Assembly (NCBI RefSeq): GCF_039710355.1
Contig: NZ_JBDKWZ010000006.1
Span: 248,001-312,000 of the forward strand
Length of the DNA stretch: 64,000 bases
Reading direction: 5' to 3'
Origin: Rapidithrix thailandica
Lineage (GTDB): Bacteria > Bacteroidota > Bacteroidia > Cytophagales > Flammeovirgaceae
Below the pieces are notes generated by a model. It was not told where the DNA came from. It ran no database searches and saw nothing but the letters and a program-made list of their open reading frames with translations. Within the stretch, counting starts at the first letter, position 1. Each line of letters starts with the position of its first letter. Shown here piece after piece: positions 18,204 to 27,299 of this stretch. Both the position numbers and the translations under genes were made by a program.

Positions 18204-19226
18204 CTAAGCCCATACTTTCGTGCCTTCGGTACAATTTTTACACATTTCAATTTTACTTCGGGAACGGAGCAGCGTCTGTCGAAAGCCTTGGTAGGGTCTA
18301 CTGTTCCACAATTCGGAAAAAGAACCTTTTTGTAAATCTCCCAATCGATGATGGGCATCTTTGTCAAAACAACAAGGCACAACCAACCCATCCCAAGTGA
18401 TTACGCAAGAATGCCACATTTTCCAACAACCGTCTACCAGTTTGTTTTTGATTGTGTAGCTTCCATCTGCTTGGCGCGCATAGCGGGAATAACGGTCTAT
18501 GGTAGGAATTAGAGGTGAGCCGTTTTCATAATCATATATTTGGGCTGTTTTCAAGCCTACTTCATCTACGCCTAATTCTTTTGCCAACTTTTTCACATCG
18601 GCTATTTGATGTTCATTCGGCCTAACTACTAAAAACTGAAAGACAATATGCGGAGTGCGGGATTTTAATGACTTCTTCCATTTGATGACATTTTTGGTTC
18701 CCGCAATCACCTTTTCCAAATCCCCTTCTTTCCGGTAGGATTGGTATACTTCCTGGGTAGTTCCGTCAATTGAAATAATCAAACGGTCCAGGCCGGATTC
18801 AACCGTTTTCCGGGCAATGGTATCCGTTAAGAAATGCCCGTTGGTAGAAGTGGCAGTATAAATCTTTTTAGAGGAAGCATACTGTACCAAGTCCAAGAAT
18901 TTAGGATGAATGAAAGGTTCTCCCTGAAAATAAAAAATCAGATACAACAGGGTTTCATGCAGCTCATCAATGGTTCGTTTAAACAAATCCCCTTTTAAAT
19001 TACCTGTTGCCCGGCTAAATGCCCGCAAACCACTAGGACACTCCGGACATCGTAAATTACAGGCAGTAGTAGGCTCAAAAGCTATGCTAAGCGGTAGCCC
19101 TTTTATATTGGCTTTACCAGTCCAACGCGACCAATAATAACTGGATAAGATTCGCCAAATATTTACCAAACGCTTTCTGTTGAGTTTAGAGAAAAAATTC
19201 AGCCCGTCATAAAAATTCCTATTCAT
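18204..19226 (-). CDS. Radical SAM protein with SPASM domain
   Basis: 340 residues. The radical SAM core has CxxxCxxC in the segment FEPTTACNLRCPECPSG (~residues 50-66), binding the 4Fe-4S cluster that cleaves S-adenosylmethionine. Other core motifs are FYFQGEPFIHPKF (the GGEP position), TSTNGHFLT and IISIDGTTQEVYQ. The C-terminal SPASM region supplies extra cysteines (DGCWKMWHSCV, VVPCCFDKDAHHRLGDL and the final MCKNC) for auxiliary clusters. Such proteins often modify peptides or act in cofactor or lipid-linked pathways. No precursor peptide or partner is next to it, so the substrate is unknown. It is followed on the same strand by no close gene; mutS2 lies 58 bp upstream. Confidence 0.88.
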   Translation of the reverse strand: MNRNFYDGLNFFSKLNRKRLVNIWRILSSYYWSRWTGKANIKGLPLSIAFEPTTACNLRCPECPSGLRAFSRATGNLKGDLFKRTIDELHETLLYLIFYFQGEPFIHPKFLDLVQYASSKKIYTATSTNGHFLTDTIARKTVESGLDRLIISIDGTTQEVYQSYRKEGDLEKVIAGTKNVIKWKKSLKSRTPHIVFQFLVVRPNEHQIADVKKLAKELGVDEVGLKTAQIYDYENGSPLIPTIDRYSRYARQADGSYTIKNKLVDGCWKMWHSCVITWDGLVVPCCFDKDAHHRLGDLQKGSFSELWNSRPYQGFRQTLLRSRSKIEMCKNCTEGTKVWA

Positions 19227-19284
19227 ACACTAATCGCGTTGGACATGGTTTAATAGATTTATACCTGAAGATTAATATCTCCTG

Positions 19285-21684
19285 TTATTTCAGAGTAATC
19301 AAGGTTACCCCTGCTCCTCCTCTGTCAGCATGTTCGTCTTCAAAATACTTCACTTCTTTAAAGTTCCGCAGGTGGTTGCGCACCACCTCTCTTAAGATAC
19401 CATTTCCTTTACCGTGAAGGATTTTCAAATGGGTGACACTGAGCATAATTGCCGAATCGATAAAATCGTCAATCATAGACAATACCTCTTCTGCCCGTTT
19501 CCCCCGGATATCGATAGAGGGGTTAAAATGTACCATTTTATCGGCCATAGTCGCTCCGGCGGAATGACCGCTTTTCCCTGTGGTAGATGCTTTCCTGAAT
19601 TCTTTCCGGGTTACTTTTACCAGACGGTTGAGCTTGATATTCGACTTCAAGGAACCGATCATTACCAATGCATCTTTGCCCGAGATGGATAACACTTCTC
19701 CGTAGGCGTTTTGATCTTTGATTTTCACATAGTCTCCTAGTTTGATCGTCCCCCCTACTACTTTGTATTCGTCATCAGGCTCTACGGGAGCTTCTACTTT
19801 TTCAGGAGTCACAGATTGTTTAAAGCCTTCCAACTCCTTACGGATACGCTTGGTTTCTTCTTTCTCCGCTTTGTTTTCCTTTATCGACCTGATCGCGCTT
19901 TCTATCTGTTGATTTGCCCCTTGGAGCAAGCGTTGGGCTTCAATTTTTGCCTCGTTCAGAATCTTCTTCTTATTGGCATCCAGATACTCCTGAATGGATT
20001 TATACTTTTCCAATTCCTGAGTCATGGCACGTTCTTTCAACAATAGTTGCTGATTTTTCTCTTCCAGCTTGCTCTTTTCTATTTCCAGGTCATTGAGCAA
20101 TTGCTCTACGTTGATTTTTTTCTTACCCACTTTTTTCCGGGCTCTGGCTACTACTTGCCGGGGAAGCCGGATATTTTGCGCGATTTCCAGCGCAAATGAA
20201 CTTCCGGGTTTACCAATATGCAATTCGTACAATGGTTTTAAATTTTCCACATCGTAACGCATGGCTCCATTGGTAATCCCTTCCATTCTCTCCGCATAAA
20301 ATTTCAAGTTGGCATAATGCGTAGTGATCACCCCATATACCTTTTTGGCATTGAGTTCTTCCAGGATCGATTCGGCAATGGCCCCTCCCAGCTCGGGTTC
20401 CGTTCCCCCTCCAAACTCGTCAATTAAACACAAGCTTTGAGCATTTGCATGCCGAAGGAAAAACTTCATATTGGTAAGGTGGGAACTATACGTACTCAAG
20501 TCGTCTTCCAGAGACTGTTCGTCACCTATATCCATAAAAACACCTTGAAAAAAACCCGCTTTGGACCCTTCTTGCATAGGCACCAACAAGCCACATTGCA
20601 GCATATATTGCAATAACCCTACGGTTTTCAATGTAACGGACTTTCCTCCGGCATTAGGACCGGAAATTACCAGAATACGATTCTCTTGGGACAGATAAAT
20701 ATCCTGGGCAACTACTTTCCTGTTTTGTGCTCTGAAGCTAAGTTGCAATACCGGGTGAAAAGCCTTTCTCCAATCAATAAACGGCTCTTCAATAACCGGA
20801 GGCCGGATGGCTTCGGTCTCTAAAGCAAACCTTGCTTTGGCCCGGATAAAGTCCAACATTCCCAAATAATAATTGGCTTTGGACAAGCTCTCCAGATGAG
20901 GCCGCAAAGTATTGGTAAGTTTAGTCAGGATTTTAACAATTTCTCTTCGCTCCCGGATTTGCAAATCTTTAATTTCATTGTTCAGATTCAACAACTCTTC
21001 CGGTTCGATATACAGCGTTTGTCCGGTAGAAGAAGCATCGTGCACCAAGCCTTTCACATGCCGCTTGTGCTCTGCATACACCGGAATTACCATCCGCCCT
21101 TCCCGGATAGTAGGGTTTAATTCTTCGGCTGCAAACCCCTGATTTTTCAGACTTTTAAAGATACTATCTAACCTTCTGCGCAAACGGCTTTTTTCAGAAA
21201 TCAAACTATGCCGGATCGCATTCAGTTCAGGCGATGCCGTATCCTTCATTTTGCCGTTTTCATCGATTACTTTATCGATATCATACAGCAAATTCGGATT
21301 GACCTCAATTTGTAAAATAACTTCCGACAACGTGGGTAACTCTTCTTCTATTTCCGTAAAAAAATGGATACAAGCTTGTAAAGTCCCCAACGTCAAGCGT
21401 AGCTCATAAAATTCTTCTTCTGTCAGAAAGGCTCCTTCGATTTCTGCTTTCTGCAAAAACGGAGTCAGATCATTGTAATGATTGTCCGGAAAGTTTTGAT
21501 CCAGTTGCAGTACTTTCACAAACTCTTCCGTCTGATTGAGCAGCTTTTCCAGCAAAGAATAATTATTTGTAAACCGGACTTTATCTACAAACTGCCGCCC
21601 CAGCTCTCCACTGCATTTTTCCTTTAGAAATTGCCGGATTTTATCAAACCCGACCTTTGTTTCAATATTTTTTGGGTATAACAT
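19285..21684 (-). CDS. mutS2: Endonuclease MutS2
   Basis: 799 residues. MutS-family ATPase with Walker A GPNAGGKSVTLKT, the signature STYSSHLTNMKFFLRHA and Walker B LCLIDEFGGGTEPELGGA. A long coiled-coil insertion follows (LEKYKSIQEYLDANKKKILN and neighbours). The C-terminal Smr nuclease domain has IDIRGKRAEEVLSMIDDFID and LHGKGNGILREVV. There is no mismatch-recognition N-terminal domain, which distinguishes it from MutS. Known roles of the family are suppression of homologous recombination and resolution of collided ribosomes. Full length, no defects. aroK is 57 bp upstream on the same strand, so the two may be co-transcribed. Confidence 0.95.
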   Translation of the reverse strand: MLYPKNIETKVGFDKIRQFLKEKCSGELGRQFVDKVRFTNNYSLLEKLLNQTEEFVKVLQLDQNFPDNHYNDLTPFLQKAEIEGAFLTEEEFYELRLTLGTLQACIHFFTEIEEELPTLSEVILQIEVNPNLLYDIDKVIDENGKMKDTASPELNAIRHSLISEKSRLRRRLDSIFKSLKNQGFAAEELNPTIREGRMVIPVYAEHKRHVKGLVHDASSTGQTLYIEPEELLNLNNEIKDLQIRERREIVKILTKLTNTLRPHLESLSKANYYLGMLDFIRAKARFALETEAIRPPVIEEPFIDWRKAFHPVLQLSFRAQNRKVVAQDIYLSQENRILVISGPNAGGKSVTLKTVGLLQYMLQCGLLVPMQEGSKAGFFQGVFMDIGDEQSLEDDLSTYSSHLTNMKFFLRHANAQSLCLIDEFGGGTEPELGGAIAESILEELNAKKVYGVITTHYANLKFYAERMEGITNGAMRYDVENLKPLYELHIGKPGSSFALEIAQNIRLPRQVVARARKKVGKKKINVEQLLNDLEIEKSKLEEKNQQLLLKERAMTQELEKYKSIQEYLDANKKKILNEAKIEAQRLLQGANQQIESAIRSIKENKAEKEETKRIRKELEGFKQSVTPEKVEAPVEPDDEYKVVGGTIKLGDYVKIKDQNAYGEVLSISGKDALVMIGSLKSNIKLNRLVKVTRKEFRKASTTGKSGHSAGATMADKMVHFNPSIDIRGKRAEEVLSMIDDFIDSAIMLSVTHLKILHGKGNGILREVVRNHLRNFKEVKYFEDEHADRGGAGVTLITLK

Positions 21685-21741
21685 GAATCTAATTAATCAA
21701 TAGTCAACGAACGTTTTCAATCACTGCGAATACATCGCCTC

Positions 21742-22257
21742 TTAACGTCCTAATAATTTCAATACCGCCTCTACAGATTGTTCTGCCTCATTCAAGGAGA
21801 ATTGTGCCTGTTGGTAGTAGGGCAATCGCAACGCATATTTCTTTTGAAGTTCTTCCATCAATTCCTCCTTTTCCTGTTGTGGCAAAAGGGGGCGCTGTCC
21901 TTGTTGTTGGCTCACCCGCTTCGCCAACTCTTCTATGGATGTATTCAAAAATATGGAAACCCCCTGCTCTTTGATAAACTGAATATTATTATAAAAACAG
22001 GGTGCTCCTCCACCGGTAGCAATGACAGTTTGTTCCAAGGAAGCTGTCTCCAACAAACATTCCCGCTCCACTATTCTAAAATAGGCTTCTCCTTTATGGG
22101 CAAAAATTTCCGGAATAGAGGCCTGCTCTTTCTCTTCGATAGAGGCATCCAAATCCACAAATGTATAGGCCAGCTGTTGAGCCAAAGCATTTCCAAACGT
22201 GGATTTGCCACTTCCCGGCATTCCGATAAGGTAGACTTTTAAATCTTTCAATACCAT
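21742..22257 (-). CDS. aroK: Shikimate kinase
   Basis: 171 residues, the normal length. Walker A GMPGSGKSTFGNALA, the shikimate-binding VDLDASIEEK (DxD), RIVERECLLE (F/R of the ExEFR region), IATGGGAPCF (the GGG loop), and the lid segment RPLL in QGQRPLLPQQ. It phosphorylates shikimate at O3 in the pathway to chorismate, which also feeds menaquinone; menE is nearby at 24578. A complete Bacteroidota promoter motif lies 22 bp upstream of the ATG. Confidence 0.95.
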   Translation of the reverse strand: MVLKDLKVYLIGMPGSGKSTFGNALAQQLAYTFVDLDASIEEKEQASIPEIFAHKGEAYFRIVERECLLETASLEQTVIATGGGAPCFYNNIQFIKEQGVSIFLNTSIEELAKRVSQQQGQRPLLPQQEKEELMEELQKKYALRLPYYQQAQFSLNEAEQSVEAVLKLLGR

Positions 22258-22278
22258 AAACAGTCAATTTTGACTTGC

Positions 22279-22309
22279 CAAAATTACAAATAACTCTTCC
22301 GAAGTGCAA
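22279..22309 (-). promoter_or_regulatory. Bacteroidota-type promoter of aroK
   Basis: On the minus strand: TTG (22307-22309), 20-nt spacer, TAATTTTG (22279-22286), matching the -33/-7 consensus TTG-N19-TAnnTTTG. The expected transcription start gives a leader of roughly 15 nt before the aroK ATG at 22257. Confidence 0.65.
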
Positions 22310-22356
22310 TGGCTCTACCATTATCCGTTTCCGGAACCGCTGAAAGCCCCTATAAA

Positions 22357-22407
22357 AAGGATCCCCCGGTAAAGAACCTCATGGGCCTCTTTACCAGGGG
22401 AATCCTT
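22357..22407 (-). terminator. Terminator of the YwqK-repeat gene
   Basis: A long hairpin (AAGGAT...GGTAAAGA against TCTTTACC...ATCCTT, with two mismatches) followed on the minus strand by TTTTTATA. It lies ~50 bp past the stop of the gene at 22455-24044 and separates it from aroK. Confidence 0.8.
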
Positions 22408-22454
22408 CTATTCAGTCAACAATTCCACTTATTTAGGTTCTCTTATGGCAGGAT

Positions 22455-24044
22455 TTATTCATTTTTTTGAGGTTCGAAAGTTTCGCTCTTTATCAATTCT
22501 CCTTTTTTATATTCTTCCTCTTTGACTTTATTTCCTTCTTCATCGTAGTAGGTCCAAGTGTTCAGCCTCATCTGTTGGTACTGTTTTCCCGTACTTTTTA
22601 ACTGCCCGGATTCATAGAAGTTTTTTACCATACCATAAATCACTCCCCGGTCGTAAGGAATTTCAGCTTGCACCTTACCGGACTCATAATACAAGGTGGT
22701 CAGACCTTTTTGTTTGCCATTCTGATACTGTTGCTGTTCTTTCATTTTCCCGGAAGGGTAAAACAATATCCGTGAGCCGTTCAACAAATAATTCTTATAC
22801 GATTCTTTTAAAGACGGCTGGCCATTTTCGGTATAGTACACCCAGTTGCCTACCGGCTTGTTATCTTCAAATTCCTTTTCGGAAAGGAGTTGTTTATTAG
22901 CTCCGTAGGTTTTGATCCTTTTATTTTTTTCCAGGTTTCGGTAGATTACCTCCTCTTTCACTTCTCCATTTTCAAAATACTCAACGTTACTTCCACTTTT
23001 CTTTCCCTTTATGTAATTAAACTCATTCTTAACCTTTCCCGATGAATAATACACATGGATTTTTCCATCGAGGATCCCGTTCTGCATATGCCCTTCCTTG
23101 CTGAGTTTACCCTCTTTGGTATAAGTCTTAAAGTAACCCGTATTTTTACTACCCTCCGTTTTTACGTCTGTATTAACCTGGCCATTTTCATAGTAAGTAG
23201 TGTAATTCCCAGTCAGCTTGCCTTCCAGGTACTGCGCCTGGGTTTTCATATTTCCATTTTTATAATAGGTCTTCAACAGTCCGTGTTCCTTGCCATTCAA
23301 GTAATTGATTTCTTCGGAAAGTTGGCCGGTTACGTAATACTTTTTGGTCAGGCCGTTCAGTTCATCCTTATGAAATATGCTTTCCACTTTCACTTTTCCA
23401 CTTTCATAATAGACGGTGAACTTCCCTTCCAGCAAATCGTTCGCATAACTTCCTTTTTGCAAGGTTTTTCCATCAGGCCCGAAAGCCACGACTTCGCCTT
23501 CCCGTTTATCATCTTTATAGTTATACTCAGCCATCACCTTTCCATCCTGATAGTAGTTCACCATTTTTCCCTGCCGTTTTCCCTTCTTAAAGTTCACCTC
23601 TGCTTCCAACCGAGACGAGGGGTAATACTTTTTCATTTTCCCTTCAATTTCACCTGTTTTATATTCACATTCTATTTTGACTACCTCATTCCGGTAAAAG
23701 CTCAAATATGCACCGTCCATTTTCCCATTTTTATACCGGTACGTTGCGCGAGGTATTCCGTTTTCATAAAATTCCTGATATTCTCCATCCAATACCCCCT
23801 TAGAATAATTCGCCATAATTTCCACATTGTACGAAGTAGGGTAGTATTTTTTATATACCCCTTCGATCAGAGAGCTATCTCCATCGAGGATAAAATATTC
23901 TTCTTTTACATACTGTTTTTGCGGATCATGGTAGGTAATTACCTTTTGGGTAATCTGATGAAATGCTTGAGAAGAGGAGGCCAACAAGATCAATGAAGTA
24001 AATACTTGAAGGGCCAAAGTTGTGCGTTTAGTTATCATTAACAT
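22455..24044 (-). CDS. Secreted YwqK/MORN-type repeat protein
   Basis: 529 residues. A signal peptide (TTLALQVFTSLILLASSSQA) is followed by about twenty tandem ~23-residue repeats of the form YYxxGKVKxExxYKxGKxxG, for example YYQDGKVMAEYNYKDDKREG and YYENGQVNTDVKTEGSKNTG. This is the 'toxin-antitoxin YwqK antitoxin' (MORN_2-like) repeat. No toxin-like domain or neighbour is present, so the antitoxin name says little here; a secreted or periplasmic beta-solenoid scaffold is the best description. The C-terminus is a charged tail (KGELIKSETFEPQKNE). Two Met codons (24044, 24038) are possible starts. Confidence 0.82.
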   Translation of the reverse strand: MLMITKRTTLALQVFTSLILLASSSQAFHQITQKVITYHDPQKQYVKEEYFILDGDSSLIEGVYKKYYPTSYNVEIMANYSKGVLDGEYQEFYENGIPRATYRYKNGKMDGAYLSFYRNEVVKIECEYKTGEIEGKMKKYYPSSRLEAEVNFKKGKRQGKMVNYYQDGKVMAEYNYKDDKREGEVVAFGPDGKTLQKGSYANDLLEGKFTVYYESGKVKVESIFHKDELNGLTKKYYVTGQLSEEINYLNGKEHGLLKTYYKNGNMKTQAQYLEGKLTGNYTTYYENGQVNTDVKTEGSKNTGYFKTYTKEGKLSKEGHMQNGILDGKIHVYYSSGKVKNEFNYIKGKKSGSNVEYFENGEVKEEVIYRNLEKNKRIKTYGANKQLLSEKEFEDNKPVGNWVYYTENGQPSLKESYKNYLLNGSRILFYPSGKMKEQQQYQNGKQKGLTTLYYESGKVQAEIPYDRGVIYGMVKNFYESGQLKSTGKQYQQMRLNTWTYYDEEGNKVKEEEYKKGELIKSETFEPQKNE

Positions 24045-24577
24045 GGGTCTTTAGATTTGAATAGAGAACAACGGGTATATGTAGTTGAATTCAATCAGTT
24101 GGACAAAATAACTTCAAAAGCCCGGAATATTTCCACTGTATTGATTGATAGTATGGTTTTTTATCAAATTCATTTTTTGCATTCTTTTGCCTTTCTCCGG
24201 ATTGAGAATTTTACATTAACTTCGCACTAAATTCTTAATCCATAAGAATATTACAAAGAAGTGGTTTACACGTATAGTTTTTGACCAAAGATGGAATCAA
24301 AATCGGCTCATCAAGGCACTTTTTGAAGAGAATAGCCAACGCTATTGTTGCAAAAAGCAACACAGAGAAGGCGTTTTGAAACATTTTTCAGGAAAAAGAA
24401 AAAGGTTAATTCACTTCAAACTTAAAAAAGACAGAACCGCAAAAATTGTCTCTATTTTTCGGGTTTCTTCTTCGGAAAAGCTTTTATTTCTTTTTCCAGG
24501 TACTTCCTTTAGCAAACGGTATGCGTAATTTCAATTTTCGTACCTAATTGGGAATTCTAAAATAATTAAAACGCAAA
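24045..24577. other. 533-bp divergent intergenic region containing MITE copy A
   Basis: Separates the YwqK-repeat gene (minus) from menE (plus). It holds the 160-bp dispersed element at 24258-24417. The remaining ~370 bp are AT-rich, with no gene recognised. Confidence 0.7.
24258..24417 (+). mobile_element. MITE-like dispersed element, copy A (160 bp)
   Basis: Begins GAAGTGGTTTACACG and ends TTAATTCACTTC, giving imperfect terminal inverted repeats. It is flanked by the direct 3-bp duplication AAA (24255-24257 and 24418-24420). Nearly identical along its length to copies C and D, with a 1-bp deletion that shifts the internal frame seen in C, D and E. See copies at 29258, 38492, 39854 and 63857. 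Confidence 0.88.
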
Positions 24578-25666
24578 ATGAGATTTGTCCAAATTGAACA
24601 GCAAAAGATCACTTTTGACCAAATAGCTCTAAAAGACTATCAAGTAAGAGGTGACTACCATCAAAAAGTACTGGATTTTTGCCATGCATGGCTCAATGGA
24701 CAAACGACTTTTACCTTGCATACTTCGGGCTCTACGGGCAAACCCAAACCCATTACCCTTCAACGGGAGCAACTACTCGCCAGTATCTGGATGACAGACC
24801 AGGCTTTGGGGCTTCAAGCCATGCACAATGCTCTGGTATGCATCAATACGGAATATATTGGAGGAAAGATGATGCTGGCCCGTTGCTTGGAACTCGGACT
24901 GAATATGTATGTGGTAAAACCTTCTTCTAATCCTTTCCAAGAACTTCCCGACAACCTGACAATTGACTTCTCGGCACTTGTCCCTCTCCAACTTCAACAA
25001 ATTTTGGAGCATCCTCAAAGCAAGTATATGCTCAATTCATTGCAAAGTGTGATTGTAGGTGGCGCTCCGGTAAGTCAACAATTACAAAAGGAACTTCAGG
25101 CATTAAACGTATTGGTTTATCAAACCTATGGAATGACAGAAACCGTATCGCATATTGCCTTAAAGGCCCTTAATGGCAATTCTGCTTCAACCTTGTACCA
25201 TACTTTGGATCAAGTGAAAATTTCACTGGACGAACGCAATTGTTTGGTCATTGAGGCCCCCAGTACAAATTTTGCTAAAATCATTACCAACGATGTGGTT
25301 AAATTACATTCGGAAAATTCGTTTGAGTGGATTGGACGGTACGATCATGTCATTAACTCCGGGGGAGTCAAAATCCAGTTGGAAGAAGTGGAACGAGCGG
25401 TCGAAAACCTCTTTGCCGGGGAAGGATATACGGCTAATTTTCTATTAGGGGCTGTTCCCGATCAAGCCCTTGGAGAGAAGTTGGTATTATTGATGGAAGA
25501 TCAACCTTGGCCGCAAAAGCAACAAGACCAATTGACTCGCCAACTGCGTCAGAAGATGGATAAATACCACATGCCAAAGGCAATTCATTTTCTGGAAGAA
25601 TTTCCTAAAACGGCCAGTGGAAAAACAGACCGCACCCGGGCATTCCAAGCAATAGAGCAAGACTAA
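24578..25666 (+). CDS. menE: o-Succinylbenzoate--CoA ligase-like AMP-binding enzyme
   Basis: 362 residues, short as is usual for Bacteroidota MenE. ANL-family motifs in order: the phosphate loop TLHTSGSTGKPKPI, VYQTYGMTETVSHIALK (A5), GRYDHVINSGGVKIQLEEVE (A7/A8 hinge) and the catalytic-lysine motif FPKTASGKTDR (A10). The reaction activates o-succinylbenzoate with ATP and joins it to CoA in menaquinone synthesis. No other men genes are in the window, so the substrate assignment rests on length and motif similarity; another acyl-CoA ligase role remains possible. Confidence 0.82.
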   Translation: MRFVQIEQQKITFDQIALKDYQVRGDYHQKVLDFCHAWLNGQTTFTLHTSGSTGKPKPITLQREQLLASIWMTDQALGLQAMHNALVCINTEYIGGKMMLARCLELGLNMYVVKPSSNPFQELPDNLTIDFSALVPLQLQQILEHPQSKYMLNSLQSVIVGGAPVSQQLQKELQALNVLVYQTYGMTETVSHIALKALNGNSASTLYHTLDQVKISLDERNCLVIEAPSTNFAKIITNDVVKLHSENSFEWIGRYDHVINSGGVKIQLEEVERAVENLFAGEGYTANFLLGAVPDQALGEKLVLLMEDQPWPQKQQDQLTRQLRQKMDKYHMPKAIHFLEEFPKTASGKTDRTRAFQAIEQD

Positions 25667-25701
25667 AAGTAAAATTTACGCACACCGTTTTGCAGTAACT
25701 T

Positions 25702-26535
25702 TTACCGAAGTACTTCCAGTAGTTTTTTCAACTCCTCTACTTTTTGTTTGTTACCGGTTTTGGTAAAAGAAACAATCAAGTTATTAATCACCCTTCTGAT
25801 AATATCAATATGGCTACAAGGTTCGTAGTAGCTTTCCACGGGTTGCATATTTAAATTGGCAATGTAATTATCAATATCTGCTTTGGAAAAAACCAACCCC
25901 TTGTTAAACACATTGATGTAAAAATGAGTATAGTCGTTTTTATAAGTCAGAATGAAGAGATTGGGAAGATTCACTCCGTAAATAGGCAATTTCAACTTGT
26001 TTGCAATCATCATATACACAGTACACAAACTGATGGGGTTGCCTTTACGGGTTTCGATCACCCGGTTGATCATCGAATTGCTGGGCGAGTGAAAGTTTTT
26101 GGTATCGGGCTTGAATTTCAATTTTCCATAGAAAATACTGTTCAGCATTTTCACTTGGTCAAAGGGCTGCATATCATACCGGAAATCCAACCAAGCCTCA
26201 TAATAAAGCTGATCCACTTCTTTTTTCAAATCTTGGTAGGTGATGGTCGGGTACAAGTAGGTAGTAATGACCCACATCCCTTTCAATAAGTTCACCCCTC
26301 CTTTTTCATGCCATTGGCGCAGGCGGTTTACCAAGGTGCTGAGTTGAAGGTTATGGATAATATCCTCCAATCGCTGTTGTACGGCCGGATCTCCTTGTTT
26401 CTCCCAGGCATCTTCTAACAATGGAATCACCGGGTCCCCTAAAGACAACAACTTGCTTTCTACATGTGCCACGATTTCCGAATCGCTGTCGTCCAACAAT
26501 GCCACTAATGCTTTTATTTCACTCTCTTTGATCAT
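25702..26535 (-). CDS. SirB1/transglutaminase-like family protein
   Basis: 277 residues. An N-terminal helical HEAT-like part (IKALVALLDDSDSEIVAHVE, then DPVIPLLEDAWEKQGDPAVQ) is followed by a transglutaminase-like core: NSMINRVIETRKGNPISLCTVYMMIANKLKLPIYGVNLPN, split here as N-x-VI-xx-RxGxPISL, with the Cys of SLCTVY and the His of YTHFYINVF. This is the Transglut_core2 (SirB1) family. A peptidase or scaffold role is unproven. It converges with menE, with only 35 bp between the two stops. Confidence 0.78.
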   Translation of the reverse strand: MIKESEIKALVALLDDSDSEIVAHVESKLLSLGDPVIPLLEDAWEKQGDPAVQQRLEDIIHNLQLSTLVNRLRQWHEKGGVNLLKGMWVITTYLYPTITYQDLKKEVDQLYYEAWLDFRYDMQPFDQVKMLNSIFYGKLKFKPDTKNFHSPSNSMINRVIETRKGNPISLCTVYMMIANKLKLPIYGVNLPNLFILTYKNDYTHFYINVFNKGLVFSKADIDNYIANLNMQPVESYYEPCSHIDIIRRVINNLIVSFTKTGNKQKVEELKKLLEVLR

Positions 26536-26900
26536 TCCGTCTGGGTTTGATTCGCGATTATAAAAAACTCCGGGAAAACCTCAAGTAGTTTTCATCCTTC
26601 TTGCCACATAGTTACTATTTTTTCAAGGTTTTTTTGACCTGAATGGAGTCAATCCGTTTAAGAGTTATATAATTACTAACGAAAAGGAATCAAGCCCTTT
26701 TCATTTACGCGTGATAATGTTTATTATGAAAAAAAATTCTCAGAGATTCGTTCAGATTCCAGCATCTACTAAGTTATTCATTTTTTGAAAATGATAACCT
26801 ATTTCAAAAGTGGAAGTTTTGATCTTTCATCTTTACCGGGAGGGGAAAACACAGTGTAATACAAGTTTAAAAAACAGCCAATCCACTTACAATGAATCCC
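26536..26900. other. 365-bp intergenic region
   Basis: AT-rich; downstream of siaC and upstream of the transglutaminase-like gene. I see no coding frame, tRNA or strong hairpin. Confidence 0.4.
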
Positions 26901-27281
26901 TTATCCTTTCACCGCTTTCATATGAATAGGGACTTTGATAATTTCCTGAAAGTCTTCTCCTGACTCCAACATATCTTCATCGTCTTTTTCATAATGCCAA
27001 ACAATTTGCACAAGCCTGCCGATTGCCTGTACTTGTTCGAGTTTTCGGAAGATGTCCACCAAACATTTTGATGAACTGGTATTAAAGTATTCCAAATTCA
27101 CCTTCAGGGTTGTTTTGTGAGCAGGTCGGTGGATATAGTGATCCAACCATTGATAGACCGGACGGTAAAACTGAGTGGAATTTTCGGGTACAGAACGACC
27201 GGCAATGATTAATTCCCCCCGTTTGGCCTGGAATTTTATTTCTGGTGTTTTGTTAGTCGATGCAACATAAAAATCTTTCAT
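26901..27281 (-). CDS. siaC: SiaC family regulatory phosphoprotein (DUF1987)
   Basis: 126 residues matching DUF1987: TPEIKFQAKRGELIIAGRSV, then PENSTQFYRPVYQWLDHYI and LEYFNTSSSKCLVDIFRKLE. The Thr/Ser cluster in NTSSSK is where the family is phosphorylated. In Pseudomonas, SiaC is phosphorylated by the SiaB kinase and dephosphorylated by SiaA, and it controls a diguanylate cyclase. Here siaB lies immediately upstream (18-bp gap) but no siaA phosphatase or siaD cyclase is adjacent. The ATG at 27281 is chosen over the upstream TTG at 27293: it has a GAAAGG Shine-Dalgarno-like sequence at the right distance. Confidence 0.85.
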   Translation of the reverse strand: MKDFYVASTNKTPEIKFQAKRGELIIAGRSVPENSTQFYRPVYQWLDHYIHRPAHKTTLKVNLEYFNTSSSKCLVDIFRKLEQVQAIGRLVQIVWHYEKDDEDMLESGEDFQEIIKVPIHMKAVKG

Positions 27282-27299
27282 GACCCCTTTCAAAAAATA

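Noticed and set aside
23055..23996. 313-codon plus-strand ORF opposite the YwqK-repeat gene
   Set aside because: An antisense shadow caused by the regular codon pattern of the tandem repeats; no independent start context or domain.
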